From: UBA4660 sp034408895
GTDB taxonomy: Bacteria; Bacteroidota; Bacteroidia; Flavobacteriales_D; Sanyastnellaceae
Direction: 5' to 3'
DNA: 64,000 bases
Assembly: GCA_034408895.1 (NCBI GenBank)
Contig: JAWXCI010000030.1
Span: forward strand, 62,001-126,000
Shown: positions 48,396 through 56,581 of the stretch, piece after piece
Position numbering within the stretch: the stretch's first letter is position 1
Layout: each line of letters starts with the position of its first letter
Position numbers and translations under genes: made by a program
The notes under the pieces: model-generated
Told to the model about the DNA's origin: nothing
What the model saw: only the letters and a program-made list of their open reading frames with translations
Databases searched by the model: none

Positions 48396-49484
48396 ATGAA
48401 AGTAAAAAGCCCTTTCCTGCTGTTGCTGTCACTTTGTGTCGGCACGTTGTTCAGTCAGGCGCAAGTGCAAACCAGCAACTCAGCGTTGCTTACCGGCATT
48501 TCCCTGAAGAGTTTTCATCTTATACCACACACTTCGAAGATTCGCGGGGACCTTCCTTCATTCTTTCAAATGCAACAGGAAGAGGATGGAAAAAAGCGGA
48601 AGATGATGAATAGCCCCGGTTATGGCGCACTCACTGGTTTTGTTATTGGTGGCATTGGAGGTACTGTGCTTGGTCTCACTGGTAAAGAGTGGACATTGAA
48701 AGATGGAAGTGTAGTGTCACGCCCCATTCATGCAGTGGTAGATGCAATAATTGTGGGTGCACCGCTGGGCATAATGGGCCTCGTGTGGGGAGCAAGGAAG
48801 GATCGTTCCACACTCAGCCCCTCGCGCTGGCACGCTGCCATTGGCGGAGGCTGGTCCAGTGGCATGCCTTATCAAAGTATGCTCAATGCTGCTGCCATCT
48901 CCGGCATTCCGCGACACATTCCGCACTGGTTCGGCTACCTGCATTATCCCAATGGAGAAAACTCAAGCACACCATATACCTGGAACCTGAGTGTGGATTA
49001 CAATTTCGCGAAACACTTTTCAGCCGGCCTGGCTTTCAACAATTTTGTGATGCAACAAGTAGTGGAGGGCGATCATCCCGATCATGAAAACCCCTGGCAC
49101 GATTACGAATTCGTCAAAGGCGAATCTTACAGCCTGGTGGCAGATTACATCCTGAACCCCATTAAGCCAGAGAACAAAACACGACTTGTATTTGCCGCGG
49201 GTGCGGGTGCAAGCCTTCACCGCATGTTGGCAGGCGGTGTGCTTGGCGATGTGGAATATGAACAGAAAAAACTAAGTGTTACTCCACACTATCGCGTCAC
49301 GCTGGACTACATGTCCCGCAAATCACTGTCGCTCCAGCTTAAAGCAGGGTATAAGCCTTTCCAGACCATCAACGTGCCTGAGCAAATTAGCGGAGATCAG
49401 AACCTGATAGCGCATACCATCAACATGCGCGCACTGGATGTTACCGTGGGGATCCGTTACCATTTCGATAAACTACCATTTTAA
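48396..49484 (+). CDS. Outer-membrane beta-barrel protein with glycine-rich insert
   Basis: A 362-residue protein with a signal peptide (MKVKSPFLLLLSLCVGTLFSQAQ). Residues 68-90 contain a glycine-rich hydrophobic pair (GALTGFVIGGIGGTVLGLTG) and a second hydrophobic stretch (VVDAIIVGAPLGIMGLVWG), then beta-barrel-like strands (HAAIGGGWSSGMPYQSM, YTWNLSVDYNFAKHFSAGLAFNNFV, RLVFAAGAGASLHRML) ending VTVGIRYHFDKLPF. It probably sits in the outer membrane. The M19-like gene starts 10 bp later. Confidence 0.65.
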   Translation: MKVKSPFLLLLSLCVGTLFSQAQVQTSNSALLTGISLKSFHLIPHTSKIRGDLPSFFQMQQEEDGKKRKMMNSPGYGALTGFVIGGIGGTVLGLTGKEWTLKDGSVVSRPIHAVVDAIIVGAPLGIMGLVWGARKDRSTLSPSRWHAAIGGGWSSGMPYQSMLNAAAISGIPRHIPHWFGYLHYPNGENSSTPYTWNLSVDYNFAKHFSAGLAFNNFVMQQVVEGDHPDHENPWHDYEFVKGESYSLVADYILNPIKPENKTRLVFAAGAGASLHRMLAGGVLGDVEYEQKKLSVTPHYRVTLDYMSRKSLSLQLKAGYKPFQTINVPEQISGDQNLIAHTINMRALDVTVGIRYHFDKLPF

Positions 49485-49494
49485 CTACACCACC

Positions 49495-51054
49495 ATGAGC
49501 GACTTCGGAAATTTTGCAGATATACACTGCCATACACTTTTGAAATACGCAGCCAACAATTCTCCTGATTTATGGGATCCTATTGGCATGCCCCAGGGTT
49601 GGTTAGCCCTTGTATTGGGCATTTTCAAAAAATTGCCGCCCAGAAATACAACAGCCGATTTTAATACCCTGGCTCGTGGAGAAGTGCAGGTGGTGTGCGT
49701 GGCGCTTACTCCTCCCGAACAACGCACCTTGAAGTTTAAAGGCAACATACCTCAAGGAGCATTGAATAAATTTTCGTCATACATCGGCCGATTGCCCTTA
49801 ACTAAGTTGAAGGAATTTCAGTCGGAAGCCTACGACCATCACAAGGAGTTATTGGCCGAAAAAAGATTATATGAAGGAGGGCAGAATATCACCGGTAAAG
49901 TCAAGCTGCCTTCTATCGGCAAAGCGACCTGTAAGTACAAGATTTTGAAGAACGGAGCCGAATTGGAAAACATTCTGGCTGCCAACCGTGCCAGCAACAA
50001 TGCGAGAACTATTGCTGTGGTTTTCACTATTGAATCGGCACATGCGCTGGGTACAGGCCACATCAAGTTTAATGGTCAGCCCAATAAGTTCAATGTAAGT
50101 GAAGACATTCTGCTGAAACGTGTAGATTCCATGAAGGGATTGGGAAGTGCGGAGGCTGCTGCCTGGAATTATTCACCCTTATGGATGACGATGACCCACG
50201 TGTTCTTCAACAGTGTATGTGGATTTGCGCAAGCCATCGAACCCGGCTTTCGGCCCCTGCTTGATTACGCAGAACCATTTGCAGCAGGCACCGATGTGAC
50301 AACACATCCGCCTGCCATCAACAAAGGGCTGACACCACTGGGTAAAAAAATAATCGAACGACTGCTTGGTATTGACGCGGTATCCACGGCACGCGCCAGC
50401 AAGGGCAGGCGAATCCTGGTGGACATCAAGCACATGAGTACCCTTAGCCGCAAAGAGTATTACGCAATGCTGGATTCACATCATGCCGCGCATCCTGATG
50501 ATATAATCCCCGTGTTGATGAGCCACGCAGCCGTGAATGGAAAACCGCTGCTGAACGAAAACAATTACAACCCGGGTGATACCGATGAAGAATCGGAGAA
50601 CAGCGATATGTTCAGCCCCAGGAGTATCAACCTCTATGATGATGAAATAGTGCGGATACATAAAACCAAAGGACTGATAGGCCTCATTTTTTATGACCCC
50701 ATCCTGGGCGGGCACAAAAGGAAAAAGAATAATATTTTCTGGGGAAGAGAGAAGTGGGCTGCCCTGTTTGCAGACCAAATTGAGCACATTGTTAAAACAG
50801 TTTACAACACAAGTGCAGCAGACAAAAAAGAAATATGGAACCGCATAGGGCTGGGCTCCGACTTTGACGGCCAGATAAACCCGGCAGATGAATTTGCATC
50901 AGCCGAGAGGTATCCTGAATTCAGGATGGAGATGCGTACCTTCCTGAATGAAGCTCGCTTCGATCCTTACAGATCAAAAGGTGAAGTGGAAGGGCTGGTA
51001 AACAAAATCTGTTTTTCCAATGTGATTGAATTCATCAAGCGCAATTTAAAATAG
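49495..51054 (+). CDS. M19 (renal dipeptidase-like) metallohydrolase
   Basis: A 519-residue protein without a signal peptide. Zinc-site motifs of the M19 family are visible: FADIHCHTLLKY (usually H-x-D; here HxH), VVFTIESAHALG (bridging Glu), MTMTHVFFNSVCGFAQ, GLTPLGKKIIERLL, RRILVDIKHMSTLSRKEYY (His), VLMSHAAVNG (His) and RIGLGSDFDGQINPADEF. M19 enzymes cut dipeptides and beta-lactams. The HxH in place of HxD is unusual. Within the operon it follows the OMP gene by 10 bp and precedes a small lipoprotein by 31 bp. The 49495 ATG is the first in the frame beyond the OMP stop. Confidence 0.8.
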   Translation: MSDFGNFADIHCHTLLKYAANNSPDLWDPIGMPQGWLALVLGIFKKLPPRNTTADFNTLARGEVQVVCVALTPPEQRTLKFKGNIPQGALNKFSSYIGRLPLTKLKEFQSEAYDHHKELLAEKRLYEGGQNITGKVKLPSIGKATCKYKILKNGAELENILAANRASNNARTIAVVFTIESAHALGTGHIKFNGQPNKFNVSEDILLKRVDSMKGLGSAEAAAWNYSPLWMTMTHVFFNSVCGFAQAIEPGFRPLLDYAEPFAAGTDVTTHPPAINKGLTPLGKKIIERLLGIDAVSTARASKGRRILVDIKHMSTLSRKEYYAMLDSHHAAHPDDIIPVLMSHAAVNGKPLLNENNYNPGDTDEESENSDMFSPRSINLYDDEIVRIHKTKGLIGLIFYDPILGGHKRKKNNIFWGREKWAALFADQIEHIVKTVYNTSAADKKEIWNRIGLGSDFDGQINPADEFASAERYPEFRMEMRTFLNEARFDPYRSKGEVEGLVNKICFSNVIEFIKRNLK

Positions 51055-51085
51055 ACACATTATCCTTAACCCAACTTCTTTCGCC

Positions 51086-51403
51086 ATGAAAACAATGATT
51101 GTCCTGCTGCTGGCCCTGTCAATGGCCTCGTGCTATTCTGTGCGTATCACCAACCAGGATAGTGTGCCTGAAAGCGATGCCAATACAAGCGAGGGTTTCT
51201 ACCGGAATCTCAAAGTGCACCAGGTGGACACCGTAATACGCCAGAAGTCTTTTGAGCAATTCACCCTCATCGAAAAAACCTGTGGCGATTGTGGTTTCTA
51301 TTCTATAGAGTACAAGAGCACACTGGGCGGCATCCTGCTCAACACCATCACTTTCGGCACAAGCAGATCTGTCCGTATCAAATACGTGTGCGCAACCAAC
51401 TAA
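51086..51403 (+). CDS. Small lipoprotein, unknown
   Basis: A 105-residue protein: MKTMIVLLLALSMASCYSVRIT has an ASC lipobox. The rest has four Cys including the lipid Cys (CGDC motif near residue 70: TCGDCGFYSIEYKSTLGG) and ends in a VRIKYVCATN segment. It has no recognised family. It lies between the M19-like and FAD oxidase genes (9 bp gap to the latter). Confidence 0.65.
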   Translation: MKTMIVLLLALSMASCYSVRITNQDSVPESDANTSEGFYRNLKVHQVDTVIRQKSFEQFTLIEKTCGDCGFYSIEYKSTLGGILLNTITFGTSRSVRIKYVCATN

Positions 51404-51412
51404 CCAGTAACA

Positions 51413-53035
51413 ATGGCAACAACCAACACATCCAACCCCGGCAAGTGGGACACCTTCCACAACAATGGCCCTTGGGACACCCGCACCCTTTACAAAACCA
51501 CCATTGACGGCACACTGGAGCAAACCAGTTTTTTCGATTGTTACAACGATGCAGCTAACGAGATACAGCGGCTGCTGGAAATAGCCCGCAAAGACAAACA
51601 TGGTTTCCGAGCCATGGGTGCGGCTTGGTCGCTGAACCACATTGCCCACCACAAGGACAACATGCACTTCAATCGCGGTATGAACCTTTGCAAAATCATC
51701 GCTGCCAGCGAGGTTCATGCAGAAAGTCCTTACAAGGCGGAAAACCTTTTTTTCTTCCAGTGCGGCACACGTGTAAAGGAGATGAATAATTTCCTTTTCA
51801 AATTCAGGAAATCCCTTAAGACAACCGGTGCCAGCAACGGGCAAACCATTGCCGGGTGCATTTCAACCGGTGTGCACGGCTCCGCTCACGATGTGGGTTC
51901 CATGCAGGACTATGTGGTTGGCCTTAGCCTCATCATTGGTCCGGGAAATACGGATAGAGTTTACCTGGAGCGCAAAAACAGCAAAGCCCTCAGCGACCAG
52001 TTTGCGAAGGACATCAAATCGCGCGTCATCCGCACCGATGATGATGCATTGTTCAATGCCGCTCTTGTTGGGCTTGGCTCGTTCGGTTTCATCCATGGGG
52101 TGGTGGTGGAGGTGGAAGACCTTTACTTGCTTAACCGCTACGTCACCACCATAGAACGCAAAGAAGCAATGCGCCTGGCCAGTACACTGGATTTTGAAAA
52201 CTCCACTTTCAAAATTGCCGGGGAGAAGAATGCACAAGGAAAACCGAACCGACCACACCATTACAAAATCTTTATCAATCCCTATCGCAATGAGCCGGAG
52301 CTGGTCGCGGAGATGATGTACAAAAAGCCTTACCGCACGGATTACCCCGATCCCATTCCCAGAGTGAAAACAGCCATCTATACCGACCTTGTTATCAACC
52401 TCGGAAAAGTATTGGGCAAAATACCCAAGCGTATTCCTGGCATCATACGCCTGCTGGAAAAGTCTGTACTTCCAAAAGAAGGAGCCGACCCTAATAAGCC
52501 AGTCACGGGTACACATGGAGAAATTTTCTGGGATTCCATTCACCAGGGGCCTGCCTATGCCTGCGAGGTATGTATTGATATTAAAGATGCTCCCAAAGCA
52601 CTGAATCTGCTTTGCAAATTGGCGAAGGAAGAAGGTCCCATACCGGGTCTGTTTGCCATGCGGTTTATAAAGCAATCGAAAGCCACGCTGGCCTGCTCTG
52701 CCTTTCCGGTTTCATGCATGTTGGAGATTGATGGGGCAATCTGGAAAGCCAAAAAAGGCGACATGGGTCTCAAGGAATTCTGCACCCGCAGCATCACAGT
52801 GCTGAAGGCCAACCACATTCCTTTCACTATACACTGGGGGAAGAATGCGGACTGGGCCTATCCCGGATTGGTGGAACACATGTATGGGAGTAAGGCTAAA
52901 CAATGGCGCGAATGCCGCAGTGCGCTACTCACTAAGGAAATGGCCAAAGTATTTTCAAATGGCTTTCTGGATGAAACAGGGCTTTCTCAATATGTGGATA
53001 ATGCACCAGCCTCGCTGGCAGAAAACACGGTGTGA
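51413..53035 (+). CDS. FAD-linked oxidase (arabinono-lactone oxidase-like)
   Basis: A 540-residue protein with a PCMH-type FAD domain: KHGFRAMGAAWSLNHIAHH, NLFFFQCGTRVKEMNNFLFKF, TTGASNGQTIAGCISTGVHGSAHDVGSMQDYVVGL, and DALFNAALVGLGSFGFIHGVVVEVEDLY. The C-terminus IPFTIHWGKNADWAY...WRECRSALLTKEMAKVF keeps the HWGK motif of the ALO domain of D-arabinono-1,4-lactone and L-gulonolactone oxidases. In those the FAD is linked to a His in a GGGHS motif; here it reads GAAWSLN, so FAD is probably not covalent. There is no signal peptide. It is the last gene of the operon and its substrate is unknown. Confidence 0.82.
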   Translation: MATTNTSNPGKWDTFHNNGPWDTRTLYKTTIDGTLEQTSFFDCYNDAANEIQRLLEIARKDKHGFRAMGAAWSLNHIAHHKDNMHFNRGMNLCKIIAASEVHAESPYKAENLFFFQCGTRVKEMNNFLFKFRKSLKTTGASNGQTIAGCISTGVHGSAHDVGSMQDYVVGLSLIIGPGNTDRVYLERKNSKALSDQFAKDIKSRVIRTDDDALFNAALVGLGSFGFIHGVVVEVEDLYLLNRYVTTIERKEAMRLASTLDFENSTFKIAGEKNAQGKPNRPHHYKIFINPYRNEPELVAEMMYKKPYRTDYPDPIPRVKTAIYTDLVINLGKVLGKIPKRIPGIIRLLEKSVLPKEGADPNKPVTGTHGEIFWDSIHQGPAYACEVCIDIKDAPKALNLLCKLAKEEGPIPGLFAMRFIKQSKATLACSAFPVSCMLEIDGAIWKAKKGDMGLKEFCTRSITVLKANHIPFTIHWGKNADWAYPGLVEHMYGSKAKQWRECRSALLTKEMAKVFSNGFLDETGLSQYVDNAPASLAENTV

Positions 53036-53285
53036 AGAAACTTTTTCAAAAATGGATATATCAAGAACGGTGGCCTGGATCAGCCGCTCGCTGAACCGGT
53101 TGTTGTCTGGAAGCTATCTCAAAAAACCTTTTGTAAGATCAATTCCAGCATTTGGAATATCCAGACAGATTTAGGGCGGGCATCATCGCTGCTGCTTCGC
53201 TCTGGTGTAATCACGCAGAATTGCTTTTAATGATTGCAAGTGGATAGAGCAAGCACATGTAGCTTGCGCCTCCAATTGTTCAATC

Positions 53286-54518
53286 ATGCTTCAACTATCC
53301 GACACCAGTTACCACATCTCAGGCATTGAGGTGAATGAATTGTGTGCGCATTATCACACACCTTTATATGTATATGACACTGCGGACATGAAAGCGCAGT
53401 ACGAAAAACTTGCTTCGGCCTTTAAGGGTTCGAAAACCAAAATCAAGTATGCCTGCAAAGCGCTCAACAACATCAATGTTCTCAAGTATTTCCGCTCGCT
53501 GGGTGCAGGGCTGGATACTGTGTCCATACAAGAGGTGTGGCTGGGACTGAAAGCAGGATTTGCACCGCATGATATAATCTATACTCCCAATTGTGTGAGC
53601 ATGGAAGAGATACGTATGGCGGTGAAGGAGGGAGTGCAGATAAACATTGACAACATTTCCATACTGGAACAATTCGGTCATGAATTCGGCAACAGCATTC
53701 CGGTGTGTATCCGCATCAATCCGCATGTGATGGCGGGAGGCAACATCAACATAAGCACTGGTCATATTGACAGCAAGTTCGGGATTTCCATCTACCAAAT
53801 GCGCCACGTGGAGCGCGTGATAAAAAGCGAGAAGATGCGTGTGAACGGGTTGCACATGCACACAGGCAGCGACATCGTGGATGTGGATGTTTTCCTGCGC
53901 GGAGCAGAAATTCTTTTCGAAGCCACAGAACATTTTCATGATCTTGAGTTCATTGATTTCGGCAGCGGTTTCAAGGTTCCTTACAAACCTGATGATTACT
54001 CTACCGACATTGAAGAACTTGGACAACGTTTAGGCGAAAAGTTTTCGGAGTTCTGCAAATCATATGGTCGCGATTTAGAATTATGGTTCGAACCAGGGAA
54101 GTTTCTGGTGAGCCAAAGTGGAACATTCTTCGCGAAGGTGAACGTCATCAAGCAAACAACAGCAACTGTTTTTACCGGTGTGGACTCAGGAATGAATCAT
54201 CTCATCCGCCCAATGCTTTACAATGCGTATCATCACATTACTAACGTGAGCAATCCCGGAGGGTTGCAACGTATTTACACTGTGGTGGGCTACATCTGCG
54301 AGACCGATACTTTCGGATGGGACAGGAAATTGAGCGAAGTGCGCGAAGGTGATATTCTCGCATTCAGCAATGCAGGCGCGTATGGATTTACAATGGCTTC
54401 GAATTACAATTCGCGTTTCCGGCCTGCCGAAGTTTTGATTCACGAAGGCAAACATCATCTCATCCGGGAAAGAGAAACACTGGAAGACTTGATGAAGAAC
54501 CAGATTGAGGTGCTTTAA
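53286..54518 (+). CDS. lysA: Diaminopimelate decarboxylase
   Basis: A 410-residue fold-III PLP decarboxylase. The N-terminal part has TPLYVYDTADMKAQYEKL and IKYACKALNNINVLKYF with the PLP-binding Lys, GAGLDTVSIQEVWLGLKAG, NPHVMAGGNINISTGHIDSKFGIS, GLHMHTGSDIVDVDVFL, DFGSGFKVPYKPDD, WFEPGKFLVSQSG and, near the end, GYICETDTFGWDRKLSEVREGDILAFSNAGAYGFTMASNYNSRFRPAEVLI. It makes lysine from meso-diaminopimelate. dapA is 33 kb away. It is followed by a repeat and argS. Confidence 0.96.
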   Translation: MLQLSDTSYHISGIEVNELCAHYHTPLYVYDTADMKAQYEKLASAFKGSKTKIKYACKALNNINVLKYFRSLGAGLDTVSIQEVWLGLKAGFAPHDIIYTPNCVSMEEIRMAVKEGVQINIDNISILEQFGHEFGNSIPVCIRINPHVMAGGNINISTGHIDSKFGISIYQMRHVERVIKSEKMRVNGLHMHTGSDIVDVDVFLRGAEILFEATEHFHDLEFIDFGSGFKVPYKPDDYSTDIEELGQRLGEKFSEFCKSYGRDLELWFEPGKFLVSQSGTFFAKVNVIKQTTATVFTGVDSGMNHLIRPMLYNAYHHITNVSNPGGLQRIYTVVGYICETDTFGWDRKLSEVREGDILAFSNAGAYGFTMASNYNSRFRPAEVLIHEGKHHLIRERETLEDLMKNQIEVL

Positions 54519-54521
54519 GAA

Positions 54522-54609
54522 GAGTTCCCGCAGAGGTGCGGAAGAAAAACCTTTGAGTCTTTGCGCTCCTTTGCTGCTTTGCCAAACCTTTGCGTCATTG
54601 CGGGAACTC
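54522..54609. repeat. Inverted repeat of the CTTTGCGTC family
   Basis: GAGTTCCCGCA (54522-54532) and TGCGGGAACTC (54599-54609) form perfect 11-bp arms, with CCTTTGAGTCTTTGCGCTCC and CCTTTGCGTCATTGCGGG inside. It fills most of the 104-bp gap between lysA and argS. Confidence 0.65.
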
Positions 54610-54622
54610 ATAGATTTGCCCC

Positions 54623-56410
54623 ATGGGTTACGACATCCACCACATCATTTCACAATCAACTATCGAAGCAGTAGAGAAACTCTTCGGTGACAGCATTCCT
54701 GACACTCAAATCCAACTGCAGAAAACGCGCAAAGAGTTTGAAGGCGACATCACGCTCGTGGTTTTTCCGCTCACCAAAATCTCGAAGAAAGGACCGGAAC
54801 AAACAGCAGACGCAATTGGCAATTATTTGAAGGAACATATTCAAGATGTTCAAGGTTTCAATGTGGTGAAAGGCTTCCTCAACATTTCAATGAGTCAAAA
54901 TTTCTGGCTGGGATTTTTTGAAGAGTCGTTGAAGAATGAAAGGTTTGGATTTGAAATGCAGGACATCAAACCGCGTGTTATTGTGGAGTATGCATCACCC
55001 AACACCAATAAGCCTCTTCACCTCGGTCACTTGCGCAACATCTTTTTGGGATTCTCGGTTGCGAACATTCTGAAAGCAGTTGGACATAGAATAACCAGGG
55101 TACAAATCATCAACGATCGCGGCATCCACATCTGCAAAAGCATGGTGGCATGGATGAAGTTCGGCAACAATGAAACTCCTGAAAGCAGTGGAATGAAGGG
55201 AGATAAACTGGTGGGACATTATTACGTGCTCTTCGACAAGGAGTACAAAATGCAAGTTGCGGAGTTGGTGAGCAAAGGTTTCAGTGAAGAGGATGCTAAA
55301 AAGAATGCACCCATCATGATGGAAGCACAAGAACTCCTTCGCAAATGGGAAGCAAAGGATGATGCAACAATTGCACTCTGGAAAAAAATGAACTTATGGG
55401 TGTATTCCGGTTTTGATTTCACCTACAAAACGATGGCTGTTGACTTCGACAAACTTTATTATGAGAGTGATACATATTTATTAGGTCGTGATGAAGTGTT
55501 GAAAGGAGTGGAACAAAAAGTTTTTGAGCAACTTGAAGACGGTTCTATCTGGGTGAATCTCGAAGATGAAGGACTAGATAAAAAAGCATTGCTCAGGAAA
55601 GATGGCACTGCCATGTACATCACGCAAGACATCGGCACTGCTATTCTGAGGTTCAAAGACTTTCCAGATACGGCCTACCAGATTTATACCGTGGGCAACG
55701 AGCAGGAATATCACTTCAAAGTGTTATTCAAAATCCTGAAGCGACTTGGTTTCGCGCAGGCCGATCAAAACTTTCACTTGAGTTACGGCATGGTGGAATT
55801 GCCGGAAGGCAAAATGAAATCGCGCGAGGGAACTGCAGTGGATGCCGATGACATTATGCTCGACATGGCAAACGAAGCAAAAGCAGTTGCCGCAGAGCAA
55901 GGCAAACTGGAAGGACTTCCAGATGATGAAAAAGAAGAACTCTACAATACAATTGGAATGGCAGCACTCAAGTATTTCCTGCTTCGCGTTGATGCGAAAA
56001 AGAACATGCAATTCAATCCGAAAGAGAGCATTGATTTCAATGGCAACACTGGACCGTCAATTCAATACACGTACGTGAGAACGCAAGCGGTGCTAAGAAA
56101 ATTTGGTGAATTGACGAATTGGAGATTTGGCGATTTAAGTGCCAACCAAGCGGAGTTGTCCATTGTTAAAAGGATTTATGAGTTTCCAGAATTCCTGCGT
56201 GAGGCGGCAGCCACATACAATCCCGCCCTCATTGCCCACTATTGTTATGACCTTGCGCGGGACTACAATTCATTCTATCACGACAATCCCATTTTGCGTG
56301 AAGCGCACCAGGAGCTGAAACTTTTCCGTGTGGCACTCACTGCCAAAACAGGACTTGTGTTGAAACACGCCATGCAGTTGCTGGGAGTGCAGATGCCGGA
56401 GAGGATGTGA
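54623..56410 (+). CDS. argS: Arginine--tRNA ligase
   Basis: A 595-residue class I synthetase. NTNKPLHLGHLRNIFLG contains the HIGH-type motif HLGH, and the KMSKS-like site is ELPEGKMKSREGTAVDADDIM. Family marks include the N-terminal add-1 domain (MGYDIHHIISQSTIEAVEKLF), EYASPNTNKPLHLGH, GPSIQYTYVRTQAVLRK, and the C-terminal anticodon-binding part ending VLKHAMQLLGVQMPERM. It attaches arginine to tRNA-Arg. It lies 104 bp after lysA, but a repeat between them suggests separate transcription. Confidence 0.97.
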   Translation: MGYDIHHIISQSTIEAVEKLFGDSIPDTQIQLQKTRKEFEGDITLVVFPLTKISKKGPEQTADAIGNYLKEHIQDVQGFNVVKGFLNISMSQNFWLGFFEESLKNERFGFEMQDIKPRVIVEYASPNTNKPLHLGHLRNIFLGFSVANILKAVGHRITRVQIINDRGIHICKSMVAWMKFGNNETPESSGMKGDKLVGHYYVLFDKEYKMQVAELVSKGFSEEDAKKNAPIMMEAQELLRKWEAKDDATIALWKKMNLWVYSGFDFTYKTMAVDFDKLYYESDTYLLGRDEVLKGVEQKVFEQLEDGSIWVNLEDEGLDKKALLRKDGTAMYITQDIGTAILRFKDFPDTAYQIYTVGNEQEYHFKVLFKILKRLGFAQADQNFHLSYGMVELPEGKMKSREGTAVDADDIMLDMANEAKAVAAEQGKLEGLPDDEKEELYNTIGMAALKYFLLRVDAKKNMQFNPKESIDFNGNTGPSIQYTYVRTQAVLRKFGELTNWRFGDLSANQAELSIVKRIYEFPEFLREAAATYNPALIAHYCYDLARDYNSFYHDNPILREAHQELKLFRVALTAKTGLVLKHAMQLLGVQMPERM

Positions 56411-56489
56411 GGATTATTTTTTTTGTTTAAAGCTGTCTCATGTCCCGGGGCATTTTGCGGAAAAACAAATGAATTAACCACAATCTCCG

Positions 56490-56552
56490 AAAGCCGCCAT
56501 ACACACGTACACAAAAACACAAAACCTACTCATCCTTCGCGCCTTCGTACCG
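56490..56552. repeat. Degenerate copy of the CTTTGCGCC-type repeat
   Basis: The stretch after argS includes CATACACACGTACACAAAAA and CTCATCCTTCGCGCCTTCGT, related to the repeats at 19402 and 39846. It lies between the convergent argS and T9SS-protein genes. Confidence 0.4.
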
Positions 56553-56581
56553 ATGGATGGGGAGGAGACATTTCTGGTAAA

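Noticed and set aside
52845..53285. Frame and gap after the FAD oxidase as a small gene
   Set aside because: The frame overlaps the oxidase end and continues into non-coding sequence; no motif or conserved start was seen. I see nothing else in the 250-bp gap before lysA.
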